Counted from the first letter of the stretch, positions 22,301 to 31,560 are shown. The stretch is 64,000 bases of DNA from Endotrypanum monterogeii (GCA_000333855.2 CM007345.1:735527-799526), one strand, 5' to 3'. The notes: a model not told the origin generated them from the sequence alone. A program made the numbers and translations.

Positions 22301-23457
22301 CGCCCATAGGGGCTCGTCGAGTCTACCATCAGCATGCGCGCGTCCTCGCACGAGAAGGGGCCTCGCAAGGCTGGCAGGTTCTCTACTCGAATGTCACGGT
22401 CCTGCATCGGCATCATGCACAGTGGCAGCACACAAAAGCCCAAGACAGCGAAGGCGCGTGAGCCTGGCGCGCGGCGACGAATGGCCAACACCAGCGATGT
22501 GGTGGAATGAACAGGCAGCTGGTCAATGTAGAGAGGCAGGTCGGAGCGCAGAAGAGCTGTGTTGATCACCGACTTTTCTGGGACGTGGCGACTAGACATA
22601 GTGGAGGAGGTCGACGAGGAGCTACGCCTACCGTCATCGTCTGCTGCCGCCAATATAAGTGGCACTTCTCCACCTTTTCCAAGCTGCTGGAAGCCATTGT
22701 GGGCCACTGCAGCGACGGACCAGTCTGCATCCGGGTCTACCAAATTCAGAGCAGACTCCTTCGTGGAGCCTGACAGCTCGATATTCTTGACGCATAACCG
22801 AAAAAGCGAGGCGCCACGCTTCGGAGTCGCACGTGTGAAGTCCTCAGAGACGAAGATACCAGGGGGCACAAGCTCCCTCATCAGCTGCACGAGTGCTGCG
22901 TCCTCATCTACAGTCACGTCGCATATAAGCGCAGCATCACTTGGGGCCGTAGGCAGACTCACCACAGGCCATGAACTCTTTTGAGCGAGGAGGAGGTGCG
23001 CACTTCCAGGGCGCAGCGCGATCGAAACAACTCCATTCCGCATCTCCTCTACTGCACAGTATCCCCAACGAGTCACGCGGTACTCCTCCAGTGGTGCTGA
23101 CGGACGCACGTCCTGTACCACCGTCTCCACTACAAGGAGCTGTGTGTGTGTGACTTGCACGGCAAGCGGGCGTGCCATGTCATGGGCCTCCAGTTGGAAG
23201 GTTGCACCAACGAACATCTTCCGATCAGGGTCGAAGAGGGCCAAGTTGACGGCCTCCACATCACTGGCGATGACACGCTGATTCGCCAAATCGCGAAAAC
23301 TGAGACGCATAGTATGCACAGCCCCACCACGGGATCGAACTTGCTTTCGGGCCGCCGCGCACTCCCACGTGTCATGCCGAAAGGCGTTGGAGAGCAGCAG
23401 ACGCGCTGTCTGCTCCGCCGAGCGAGGACGGCGCGTCGCGTTGCCTGGGCGGGTCAT
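19390..23457 (-). CDS. Nephrocystin-4 (NPHP4)-like ciliary protein
   Basis: A 1355-residue protein (human NPHP4 is 1426) that I assign to nephrocystin-4 by region. The N-terminal 200 residues have the beta-rich C2-like pattern with a WGYCAVEEM-type strand before a segment ending in SAHLLL. A Ser/Thr/Pro-rich linker lies around 415-510. The segment starting LTVEHEVSVI (around 935) corresponds to the TTEHTL region of the family. The last 90 residues (MRRLTFVNRG onward) form a major-sperm-protein-like Ig domain ending in WIFINNG, comparable to the family's terminal IYIND domain. NPHP4 works with NPHP1 and RPGRIP1L at the ciliary transition zone, so a role at the flagellar base is inferred. The ATG at 23457 is the first in frame. 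Alternative: another multi-Ig flagellar protein. Confidence 0.75.
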   Translation of the reverse strand: MTRPGNATRRPRSAEQTARLLLSNAFRHDTWECAAARKQVRSRGGAVHTMRLSFRDLANQRVIASDVEAVNLALFDPDRKMFVGATFQLEAHDMARPLAVQVTHTQLLVVETVVQDVRPSAPLEEYRVTRWGYCAVEEMRNGVVSIALRPGSAHLLLAQKSSWPVVSLPTAPSDAALICDVTVDEDAALVQLMRELVPPGIFVSEDFTRATPKRGASLFRLCVKNIELSGSTKESALNLVDPDADWSVAAVAHNGFQQLGKGGEVPLILAAADDDGRRSSSSTSSTMSSRHVPEKSVINTALLRSDLPLYIDQLPVHSTTSLVLAIRRRAPGSRAFAVLGFCVLPLCMMPMQDRDIRVENLPALRGPFSCEDARMLMVDSTSPYGRVPIGVTLTVEYHDTGKSDEVPSTDVNAGTSVVNPKRQQQPEEITKDISTPSSPTSSASSVASGLRPTQVLSTADVAGDGVSVGPISETASTAPSESGPAAKRDKVGGTATVSGSTARGGEDSVGIFKLLCTIMEELHKVRKSQDMILQQRGSADSGFAAFSPAMRERLNSGLADGGVSVIDLAPRPLAVSWKARKLMQDGLQPILHPLNGTLLNDVEPVVGQPTSSLYGFRVEGITVDNALHMPPDICLVFSFGPLPYQQVGPLHVTSVEKTQTNESWQVYDDKDRAGFVWCEPTDAVRSAAMHTYKSASSALVYVHLYDALTMFYIATANLPLAAFRRPLSAACAMTPMDLVLQRDLSMTEQVVPPKVFPVMQQAGQLHLTVFCVGVAASSSDGGIQTPVVATVRHLESAQGRVITAKRLRHADRLSPGVSASTLSHIADTSKPNGGTAAVGSTADSPVPATTPDFGGRANGTGTLHWQRAQYFKTQLQEHQQSMGTAPHLPGVPDSHVRAAQEAAELEYRLRQLEHERAAIKSRRIAEALLHRLTVEHEVSVISWRPEVVRTAFSNPFFCAMEFFVEVDSADADVCTVLEAANFVLGPRERTEVALLLNLSTSRHTSSKGASGAHQQHEPQHLTARVYTDRRELVCCIRVRATVEPPLVDRRYEIFGAPGTEVSKRILSRTFSSASFPITSSSDALLRRMRQLCAFAATSSAKTSVTTNAVLDPITHTYITAWEEATVTTETPKDINRQRTEYVTLFYDAAMSRVYETWELCIFACECFTTRDIFWGQTTALGLPAGETEAMYCSDTNVTVERHGGSYLLRLHPRDVGTQRMFLHTLEKDLLKKMLITVPTVYPTPTYSQVIELSLADAKGPVMRRLTFVNRGDQEEVFQVHHNYKFHLQVSPSKFALAPSDSQFVHLQFDLLTLPEGQLEGRWPIWIFINNGQDKTVESYHLQLVLRAHPIVRVDA

Positions 23458-24911
23458 CCTTCACAACCACTCTTCTGTGTTCTCGAGTGTAGGAACTTGA
23501 TAAGCGGTTACCGTGTCTTCGATGCTTTCTTCTGACCTTCAACCGAGGAGAGGCGCCTAATGGAGACCAAGGGAAGGCAAACGTTGCAGGTGCAGAAGAT
23601 GACCCCGATGTCACCTACCTCTATGTCTGTATCAGAATGGAGAAGAGGAGATGGGAGGCGTCCCTGCCAATCCTCCGCTCCTCCCTCGCGTAGCGGTTTC
23701 TATGAATGAGTTGGCGGGGAAAGAGACCTAAACACACACACGTACACACACGCGGAGATGAGAGACGTTAATGTCAGACTATAGCGCACTGAACCAGTGC
23801 GCTGTACACTGCCCGATGGCTTGAAGGGGTACGTAAATATATATATTTCTATCAGGCAATGTCCAAGAGATACAGTGGTTCGGCTTGGGTGGTGTCTACG
23901 TGCCTTGCAGTGCACCTTGTGTACTGATGAACGCGCTTGTAAATCTCGGTCTGTAGCGCAGGAACGGAGTAAGCCTGCTTATGCACACGACCACACTCAA
24001 CTACAGACACCTACACCCTGGACACGCCTTGCTGCAGTGAGTTGCGCTTAGTGATCCCAGAGGAAGAAAACCATACGACGAGAGAGCGAAGCAGAAGAGC
24101 GTAGAAAAAAAAAATATATATATATATAAATGAATAGATGGTGTGATGAAGAAAAAGAAAGGAGAGCTGATATACGGGTGGGTCATGAGGGGACGGGGAG
24201 GGGGCGGGGGTGAAACCCTGACGAAGATGCCCGCTGCTGCCCCACTCCCTCTTCTCGTAATGTAAATCAAGAACGTGTATCATTGAAATATTTGGAAACT
24301 ACGTATCTTCTCACCATCGCAATAGTTCTGCGTGTGCACACGGAGCAAGGGGCGGGGGGGGGGGGGTTCTGTTGCACCAATGACCACGGTACCGAAAACA
24401 AAGACGCTCAGGAAGGAAGATACCGGTGTGCAGAGGTGTGAGGGGGAGCCCCAGTCACTCGTGAGCATGCAGTACCCCTTTTTCACTGACACCACATGGC
24501 GGTGCAACAACGATACGAAACATTTCCCCACTTGCTTACGACCGTTAAAGATCAGCTTCCTCGCACCCCCCCCCTCCCGCTTGCCCGCCCGCGGTGCCGG
24601 CATATCAGCAGTTTGATATGCCACTAAATTGTAGCATGACACGGCATGCACGAAGCACAGCCTTCAGGTGCCGATAGGTGAGTCCACCAGTACACTACGC
24701 GGCTCCTAATGAGCCCCCTCCTTTTTTATGTGTGTGATCATTTGGTTTAGGGACACGCAAAATCAATCAATGTATACGTATATACAAACACATAAACATA
24801 TATCGAGTGGGTGTATGGGTGCGCGTGTATGGGTTTAAACATTCATTCATAAGACCAGCCCCCCTCCCCCCTTCACACCCCTTCACGACATCAAAACTTT
24901 CCATCCTCACA
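23458..24911. other. Unique intergenic sequence upstream of NPHP4-like gene
   Basis: No gene is supported. It holds a TA tract at about 24115-24128 preceded by an A run, and a G-run at about 24353-24366. Small minus-strand frames (for example 24280-24651) are short and of repeat composition. Confidence 0.55.
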
Positions 24912-25404
24912 CACACTCATATCCAAGGAAGCCTATTGAGTGCATGTCGAGCTGGGGAATATATATATATATGGTCAACACCTTCCTCAAGATGGGACCA
25001 TCGCTTCCCGCTTGGAGAGATTATCCTCGGGCACAGAAGATGTGAGAGAGGACCGGAAATGTAACGTTCCTTAGCCACGCGTGTGTGTGTATGTTAGCTT
25101 GAGCATATGTACTGCATAACAAGGAGTCAGCGGGGGGAAAGGAGGTAGAACTTTAATGTCAGTGAGCTAGTTCATGTGCCCGTGGGAAGACAAAAAAAAA
25201 GAATCAACTAAAAATTAAGAAACACATATAAACAAACAGAAATACATAAATATATTTATGTATTTATGGCATTTTCGCTCTCGGGAAAAACAGGCACTCA
25301 ATATGTGACCACAAGGCCCACTGTGGAAATAAAAAAAAGGGGGGATAGCCTTCTTGTTCGGGCCGCAGGGTCCCGCCATGTGGTTGCGGGGGCGAGGGTT
25401 CGTG
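24912..25404. repeat. Direct repeat A, first copy (493 bp), stops at assembly gap
   Basis: This block is repeated at 25770-26262 with a constant offset of 858 bp. I see one clear substitution (GATGGGACC against GATGGAACC). It corresponds to the region downstream of the aldolase gene. Its right end is cut exactly by the N gap, while the second copy continues into the aldolase locus. Confidence 0.95.
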
Positions 25405-25423
25405 NNNNNNNNNNNNNNNNNNN
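25405..25423. other. Assembly gap (19 N) hiding a probable aldolase gene copy
   Basis: Nineteen Ns join repeat A to a second copy of repeat B. In the complete unit those two blocks are separated by about 1.33 kb that contains the aldolase CDS (26263 to about 27594). The N count is therefore a placeholder, not a real distance. Confidence 0.9.
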
Positions 25424-25756
25424 AAACGGGGGGAGAAAAGGGTGGATGGATGCAATGCTGCTTGCGAGAGAACACGAGAAATACCGTAAAAAGTAAAAAA
25501 CTAGTGCAGGTGTGAGTGGATGCACGTGGGTCGAGGGCGGCAAGAGAAGTCGGCGGTATTTCGAGTGCGCGGGTGTGCATGTGTGTGAGACAGGGAAAAG
25601 GAAGGGAAAGAAGAATGTGTAGATGTACACATGTATGTGCGAGATGCAGTAGACTACGCAAGGGGGACGGTGCATACGACAGCCTCGATGTGATGGGAGG
25701 AGGGGGGAGGGGCACACCCACAAAAGGGAAGGAGCACGCAGACACACACCAGGCAG
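25424..25756. repeat. Repeat B, first copy (5' flank of a missing aldolase gene)
   Basis: This matches about 27595-27922, the sequence immediately upstream of the aldolase start codon, with a few single-base indels (for instance AAATACCG against AAATCCG). It includes the C/T-rich splice tract. No coding sequence follows it because of the gap. Confidence 0.95.
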
Positions 25757-25769
25757 GCACCCACGTAGG
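25757..25769. other. Junction between the two tandem units
   Basis: Thirteen bases separate the end of repeat B (first copy) from the start of repeat A (second copy). They match neither the sequence right of the second B copy nor that left of the first A copy, apart from one or two bases. Confidence 0.7.
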
Positions 25770-26262
25770 CACACTCATATCCAAGGAAGCCTATTGAGTG
25801 CATGTCGAGCTGGGGAATATATATATATATGGTCAACACCTTCCTCAAGATGGAACCATCGCTTCCCGCTTGGAGAGATTATCCTCGGGCACAGAAGATG
25901 TGAGAGAGGACCGGAAATGTAACGTTCCTTAGCCACGCGTGTGTGTGTATGTTAGCTTGAGCATATGTACTGCATAACAAGGAGTCAGCGGGGGGAAAGG
26001 AGGTAGAACTTTAATGTCAGTGAGCTAGTTCATGTGCCCGTGGGAAGACAAAAAAAAAGAATCAACTAAAAATTAAGAAACACATATAAACAAACAGAAA
26101 TACATAAATATATTTATGTATTTATGGCATTTTCGCTCTCGGGAAAAACAGGCACTCAATATGTGACCACAAGGCCCACTGTGGAAATAAAAAAAAGGGG
26201 GGATAGCCTTCTTGTTCGGGCCGCAGGGTCCCGCCATGTGGTTGCGGGGGCGAGGGTTCGTG
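25770..26262. repeat. Direct repeat A, second copy
   Basis: Near-identical to 24912-25404. It lies downstream of the intact aldolase gene and is probably part of its 3' UTR or spacer. Confidence 0.95.
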
Positions 26263-26731
26263 GCTGGATAGGGGAACGTGGAGGTGCGAATGCCTCTCTA
26301 CAAACGATCTTTCTACCCACACACACACACACACAGAGACACAGACATACACAGAGAAAGACCTTTTCCCCGCCACGACTGCTACGTTCCTATATCAGGC
26401 GTCCGTCAGCAGACCTACCGACGGGCCGTCCACTCACTCACTCTTCACGTAATCATGGATGTACGCACCGGTGTCAGCACGCCGCTGCCTGCCCCCTCTG
26501 TCGGTGACAAGAATATGAAAAAAAAAAAAACGAGGGAAAGAGCGCCCATCGGGAATATGTTAAGCTTTTACGGAGAAACGCCTGATAAGAAAGGGAAAAT
26601 GTGTGTATCCGTGTGTGTGGTGGGGGGGGGGGTGCGCGTGTGTCGGGGATCGATATCGGCATGCGCCTGTGCCAGCACCCACATTCCCTCAGTCTCTCTA
26701 GTGTCTCGGCCGGTGAACACTATCACCTCAC
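26263..26731. other. 3' flank of the aldolase gene
   Basis: No gene is supported. It holds a CA tract at about 26318-26336, an A run at 26518-26530 and a G-run near 26622-26632. Its counterpart in the first tandem unit is missing in the assembly gap. Confidence 0.6.
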
Positions 26732-27571
26732 CTACACAAGGGCGCTGGGCTGATTCGTCCACGGCTTGTTCTTCTCCTCTGAGATCTGCTTGAGAGCCTT
26801 TACCCAGGTGCCGGCCTGAACCATGGCGTGGTGCAGCTCGCTGCCAATGCTGATGAACGTGAAGCCCTTCTCGAGGAACTCGCCGACGCGGTCTGTGCCG
26901 AACAGAAACAGGCCAAGGATGACGTTATGCTTTTTAGCCGTTGCGATCAGCTTGTCCGTGGCAGCCTGCAGCTCCGGAGAAAAGTACATCTCCGGGAACA
27001 CGTAGCGACCGTCATACAGACCCATGGACATGCACAGGTCGTTCTGACCGAGGAAGGCGATGTCGATACCTTCCACCGCCATGATCTCCTCGATGTTCTC
27101 GATGCACGATGCCGTCTCAACCTGGAAAGCAACAACAACGTTCTTGTTCGACTCAGGCACGTAGCCCAGCAGACCCTTCGCGTTCATGCACTGCTGCGGC
27201 TGGTACACCGAACGGGTGCCAGTCGTCGGGTAGTAGCAGCACGACACAGCCTCCCTCAGCTCCTGTGCGTTATTCACGTACGGGATCAGCACGCCATCGG
27301 CGCCGCTGTCCAGAGCACACTGGATGCCGGCGCGGTCTTGGGTGCTCGCCACACGCACCATTACCTTGGAGTGGCCTGTGCGGATAGCAGCGATCATGTG
27401 CGCCATCGTCAGCGAGTCCACCGGCGAGTGCTGCGCGTCAATCAGCAGCCAGTCATAGCCCGAGTGACTGAACTGACCTGCCAGCAACGGGCTGGCAGAG
27501 TTAAGGAAGACACCGAACTTCGGCTTGCCAGCACGCAGCTCGGCTTTGAACTCAGCGCCTCCAGAGGACAT
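26732..27571 (-). CDS. HpcH/HpaI-family aldolase (2,4-dihydroxyhept-2-ene-1,7-dioate aldolase-like)
   Basis: A 279-residue class II pyruvate-type aldolase. The family (HpaI, GarL, RhmA) cleaves 2-keto-3-deoxy or 4-hydroxy-2-keto acids to pyruvate and an aldehyde with a divalent metal. Seen in the sequence: LLIDAQHSP (42-50) with the base His48, where bacterial enzymes have DGEH, so Glu is replaced by Gln; Arg73 in the MVRV strand; the YPTTGTRSV loop (114-122); metal ligands Glu152 (QVETA) and Asp178 (GQNDL). The core is complete, so activity is likely, though the substrate cannot be told. There is no targeting signal. ATG 27571 is chosen because upstream sequence in this frame is the low-complexity C/T splice region and opens only with GTG. 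This is a bacterial-type family, and the flanks show that the locus is tandemly duplicated. Confidence 0.93.
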   Translation of the reverse strand: MSSGGAEFKAELRAGKPKFGVFLNSASPLLAGQFSHSGYDWLLIDAQHSPVDSLTMAHMIAAIRTGHSKVMVRVASTQDRAGIQCALDSGADGVLIPYVNNAQELREAVSCCYYPTTGTRSVYQPQQCMNAKGLLGYVPESNKNVVVAFQVETASCIENIEEIMAVEGIDIAFLGQNDLCMSMGLYDGRYVFPEMYFSPELQAATDKLIATAKKHNVILGLFLFGTDRVGEFLEKGFTFISIGSELHHAMVQAGTWVKALKQISEEKNKPWTNQPSALV

Positions 27572-27608
27572 GCTTTTCGCGAAGGAAAGAGAGAAAGGGG
27601 GGAGAAAA
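27572..27608 (-). promoter_or_regulatory. Polypyrimidine tract upstream of the aldolase gene
   Basis: The minus strand has an almost unbroken C/T stretch from about 27608 to 27579. The nearest AG is one base before the ATG, which is too close, so an upstream AG near 27630 may be used instead. The tract is conserved in repeat B copy 1. Confidence 0.4.
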
Positions 27609-27922
27609 GGGTGGATGGATGCAATGCTGCTTGCGAGAGAACACGAGAAATCCGTAAAAAATAAAAACTGTGCAGGTGTGAGTGGATGCACGTGGGTCGA
27701 GGGCGGCAAGAGAAGTCGGCGGTATTTCGAGTGCGCGGGTGTGCATGTGTGTGAGACAGGGAAAAGGAAGGGAAAGAAGAATGTGTAGATGTACACATGT
27801 ATGTGCGAGATGCAGTAGACTACGCAAGGGGGACGGTGCATACGACAGCCTCGATGTGATGGGAGGAGGGGGGAGGGGCACACCCACAAAAGGGAAGGAG
27901 CACGCAGACACACACCAGGCAG
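27595..27922. repeat. Repeat B, second copy (5' flank of the intact aldolase gene)
   Basis: Matches 25424-25756 over its full length with a few indels. The identity ends abruptly at 27922, which marks the edge of the tandem unit (about 2153 bp, 25770-27922). Confidence 0.95.
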
Positions 27923-29507
27923 CCGACCTCGTGGTCCACGAGAGTGACCGAGCTGCGCAGCTCGGACGGTTGGTGTGGCAAAGGACCCCTGCATTTTTCT
28001 TTGTCTCCCCGTGAGCAACCAGGGGGTTTGCACGTCGCGTCGGTACCTCGCGTTAGGTGTGATGTGTATAATTCCGTTTGAATAGCTCTCCCTACCCAGA
28101 GTCCCTTCACATACCTAAACTCGACACCGCGGTGTGCGCTTATGCGTATGGACACGAGGAGAAATAGGATCAGGACGGGAAGGAACGGGGGGGGGGGGGG
28201 GGCGCTGCTGTGGGTGAAAGGCAGCAGGGCCAGAGTGAAATAAAAAGGGCGGCGGAGGAGGATACCCTTTGTATTACTGTAGCGAAACGGTGCCGCAACG
28301 GTTGCATTGCCGCGAAAAAAAAACCTTTTTTTTTTTTAAGCCACACTATTGGGCAGGGCTTTGACCAACGCAGAAGCATACCATTGATCGGCGAAAAGAT
28401 GATAAACGAAACGCCCGCGCGAGGAGGGGAAGAGAATTTGGGAATGGGGAGAAGCCACCCATTTTTTCTACATGAAAAACGTAAAAGAGGAATGAAGAGA
28501 TGGAAGGTTCGGATGCTAATCAGCCTGTGGTTTGGAAGCGAGATCAAGAACATGTAGGTATACACACACAGACACACATACACGCAGACGTGTGCATATA
28601 TATATATATATATATATAAAGGGGGGAAGTTAGGGCCTCCTATGTCGCATAACTCGTTCAGCGAGAAAAATAGATGCGGAAGTGAAAAAAGTGAACATAG
28701 ATGAAGCCTCAGTATCACATCTGCGGGGAGGAGGGATAGATGCGCAAACAAATCGCGTGTGCGCCTGTGCAGATTTCTACTTGACCCTTTTCCCTCTTCG
28801 CGCAAACATATTTACATGGATCGAAGCGAGCTACGTGAAGGACGGAAAGAGAGATACTGACTCGATGGATACGATGCAGGAGCGGTTTCTGCGGGATAGC
28901 AGTGGATGAGGGTGTGACGACTGTACACGGGCACCAACTTCGTTTTCTTGAGAGCGGAAACGGGACTTGAGGAGGGCATAAACACAAACATAGCAGACAG
29001 ACGCAGTTCCATGGGAAGAGGTGATATGAGTGGAGGAGTGAAAAAGGGGACAACGATTGAAGGGAATGATGGAGAGATTTGGGGGATTGCTGTCGACAAC
29101 AATCAAGACCTTCGTCCAAGTGCCTTTAAGAGTCTCGACAGATCGATCGTCACCTCACGAGGTGTGATAGAGTCGGTTGCCCAGATGAGGAATGCCAACG
29201 CGCACGCTGAGCCACAGACACACACACACACACACAAGAAAAAAATATTGACCCATTACGTTTGAGACACACACATAGACACACACGCACGTGCACGCAG
29301 CGAAGTTGAGGAAAAAAAAAATGAGCAAGAAACTGGATCAATTAAAACTGAGAATTTTTTTTAAACCTTTTTTTTTGGGGGGGGGGGGTAGGGGAGGGGA
29401 GGAAGGGGATCCAGTGGGTAAGCAGCTGCAAGCACTTGCTCCCCGCTTCTACTCCCACAAGAGCGAGGGTGTGAGTGTCGCAGCCTTACCTTTCACTGCT
29501 ACGGTCT
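27923..29507. other. Intergenic spacer of about 1.6 kb
   Basis: No gene is supported. Besides the palindromes it contains a G-run at 28188-28202, a T/A-run region near 28314-28339, a TA tract at 28596-28618, a CA tract near 29218-29236 and a T9G12 composite at 29368-29388. A 211-codon minus-strand frame (28170-28805) is rejected as repeat-derived. Confidence 0.6.
27928..27965. repeat. Two adjacent palindromes at the duplication edge
   Basis: CTCGTGG-T-CCACGAG occupies 27928-27942, and the perfect 18-bp palindrome CCGAGCTGCGCAGCTCGG occupies 27948-27965. They start five bases beyond the end of repeat B. Confidence 0.85.
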
Positions 29508-30416
29508 CTACAGGCACTCGAGGGCTTTGTGCAACGCGTTGTCTACATCGTCGTCTGAGGCACTATCGCCTATCAACTCAAGCGCCTTGGCCATGACGCG
29601 CTGCGCGGCGCGGCGCTGACCAAGCACCGAGACGTCTGGGATAACGAGTTCGAAGCGGAGAGGGGTGGAGATGTAGTCCAGGGTCTGAGAGCGACCCTCA
29701 AGGATGACGTTGTAGCCGTCGCCGCTGAGTTGCTTGACGGCGTTGGAGGCGAAGCGGATGACCTCACCTTGGGTTTGCTGAGCCACTGTGGGTACCTTGG
29801 AACTGATGAGTGGCGTTTTCAAAAGCGTATTTTGTATGTCTACTACGCGCGTCGTGCCGTCGAGCAGCGCTTGGAATGTGCCGTCCTCGCACTTCACGAA
29901 CGTTACGCGCTTCTCGACAGCGGCCAGGAGCTCATCCGTCAAGTTCTCCTCCCCAATCTCCTTTCCCTCCGCGGACAGCATCTCATTGCACAAGTACGTG
30001 TAGCTTCGAAAAATGTTGCCATTGCTCCACGCAACACACTTTGGCAACATCTCCTTCAGCTTGCTCACAGTGGTACCCTTACCAGTGCCGCTCAGCCCCT
30101 GCATAATAATGATGTTCCCGTTTTTGGAGGGGAGAGCCGCCATGATCTTGTCTGTCACCTCCTGCGCACTGAGGCCGACGACGTTCAGCTTCGTGACTGG
30201 GGAGACGAGCGGCTGTCCGCTGAGGATTCCCTTGCGGACGGCGATGCGGATGCCATCGTTCAGCTTCTCCGCATCCTCGTTGTCGCGTGTGACAATATCT
30301 TCTCCCTCACTCCTGGAGAGCTTCTGAAAGCGTGCATCACTCTCCAAAAACTTGAGGACGGAGGAGCTGCACACGTCATCTTGTTGACGCAGGATCTGGA
30401 GCGTAATCTTCTGCAT
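29508..30416 (-). CDS. Cytidylate-kinase-like P-loop nucleotide kinase
   Basis: A 302-residue P-loop protein. The Walker A motif GLSGTGKGTT is at 107-116 after a beta strand NIIIMQ. It is followed by NGNIFRSYTYL (132-142), which corresponds to the NMP-binding helix of bacterial cytidylate kinases. VILEGRSQTLDYI near 240-252 matches the conserved GR region before the lid. The roughly 100-residue N-terminal region is unlike known NMP kinases and lacks a clear targeting signal. By family it would transfer phosphate from ATP to CMP or dCMP, but substrate specificity cannot be read. The frame is open upstream through a Pro-rich stretch. ATG 30416 is chosen because it begins the regular protein sequence, and because the upstream sequence on this strand is a C/T-rich leader. 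Confidence 0.8.
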   Translation of the reverse strand: MQKITLQILRQQDDVCSSSVLKFLESDARFQKLSRSEGEDIVTRDNEDAEKLNDGIRIAVRKGILSGQPLVSPVTKLNVVGLSAQEVTDKIMAALPSKNGNIIIMQGLSGTGKGTTVSKLKEMLPKCVAWSNGNIFRSYTYLCNEMLSAEGKEIGEENLTDELLAAVEKRVTFVKCEDGTFQALLDGTTRVVDIQNTLLKTPLISSKVPTVAQQTQGEVIRFASNAVKQLSGDGYNVILEGRSQTLDYISTPLRFELVIPDVSVLGQRRAAQRVMAKALELIGDSASDDDVDNALHKALECL

Positions 30417-31346
30417 TATAAGGGGCAGAGGTGGGGGTGGAGAGATGGAGGAGCTAGAGAGACGACGTGGAGAACAATGGCGTGGCGAATTTCGAGGCGA
30501 AGGGGGTGGGAAGGGTCTGATTTTAGTAGGTTGCTGGAGTGACGGTGCTGTATGATGACTTGTGTTCGCCAGAGGAGGGGGAAAGAGAGGAGGGGGGGGG
30601 GGGGGCAGGCAGGCAGGCACATAAATGAAGTCAAGCATCTTTTCTTCTGTTCACGTGGTTGGCGAGCACTGGCGTCGGTGCTGTGCTACCATCCTCAATA
30701 TCTCCATCTCCTCTTCCAGTGGAGCGCGTCGAAGTGAGGGAGTGCCTACTTGAGGGCTTCACAGGCATCGCCACATTAGATACTCCAGCGCAAGGAGCAA
30801 AAACGGGGAGAGGGGAGTTACGTGGCCACGAATTCTCTCCCCCAAACATACAAAATACAAAATATAAACTAAGCACCATGAGCTTCCACGTCTTGCAGAC
30901 ATCTACATGAGAGGCGCGTAGGCATGTCCGAACTCGTCGGGTGAAGGTGAAGCATATACATGAGTTCTAGAAATACTGTGCGCAGGAGGCAAAGAGAAGA
31001 AATGAGGCAGTGGTTGATGACAGCTACGCGACATGCGGACAAACCGTGAACGACGATCAAGAACAAAAAAAAAAAAAAAAAAGGAGCGAGCAAACTGGAG
31101 TGAAACAGCAACAACAACAACGGTGAACCAAAACCGCCTCGAAGTGATACGAGCTGGAGGTGAAAACGAGGGAGAGGAAGGAACGATCAAAGTGACAAAA
31201 GGCCAACAGATGATCGATCTGGCAAAAAAAAAAAAGAGGCGGGGGGTGGGGGGGGGTGTATACGACGCGTCCAACGGAACTGGAGGCAAGGCTTAGCGTA
31301 TCATAGCCGATAGGACGCAAAAAGCACGCAACACGCACCTTTCCAT

Positions 31347-31391
<45 letters not shown>

Positions 31392-31560
31392 CAGAAACAC
31401 GGACGTACACCTCAACGTGCACGACGCCGAGCAACATGGCTGCAAATATCAGAATGGAAGTGTGCATGAACTTGAACGTGTATATCCTTTCTCGAACCAA
31501 CACACCCCATGCAAATCTGCTACCCGTTTGTGTGGAGTACGGACATACATGGTGGGAAGA
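30417..31560. other. Intergenic spacer, CMP-kinase-like / FCP1-like
   Basis: No gene is supported. It holds a G-run at 30592-30606, an A run at about 31065-31082, a CA-TA compound repeat at about 31347-31391 and A/G-rich sequence. C/T-rich tracts on the minus strand at 30430-30480 may serve splicing of the kinase-like gene. Confidence 0.55.

Noticed and set aside
25215..25784. Minus-strand open frame across the 19-N gap
   Set aside because: It exists only because Ns are read as unknown residues, and it joins repeat A to repeat B.
24912..26262. The A/B repeats as a transposable element
   Set aside because: They have no terminal inverted repeats, target-site duplication or transposase. Their order is explained by tandem duplication of a gene unit.
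28170..28805. Minus-strand open frame of 211 codons
   Set aside because: It includes a TA-repeat-encoded Tyr-Ile run and a poly-Phe segment, with no domain. It is spacer sequence.
27923..29507. SIDER-type degenerate retroposon in a long 3' flank
   Set aside because: Length and position would fit, but I could not identify the retroposon signature by eye; a profile search is needed before calling one.
29730..30542. Plus-strand open frame of 270 codons
   Set aside because: It is a shadow of the cytidylate-kinase-like gene on the other strand; GC-rich codons keep antisense frames open.
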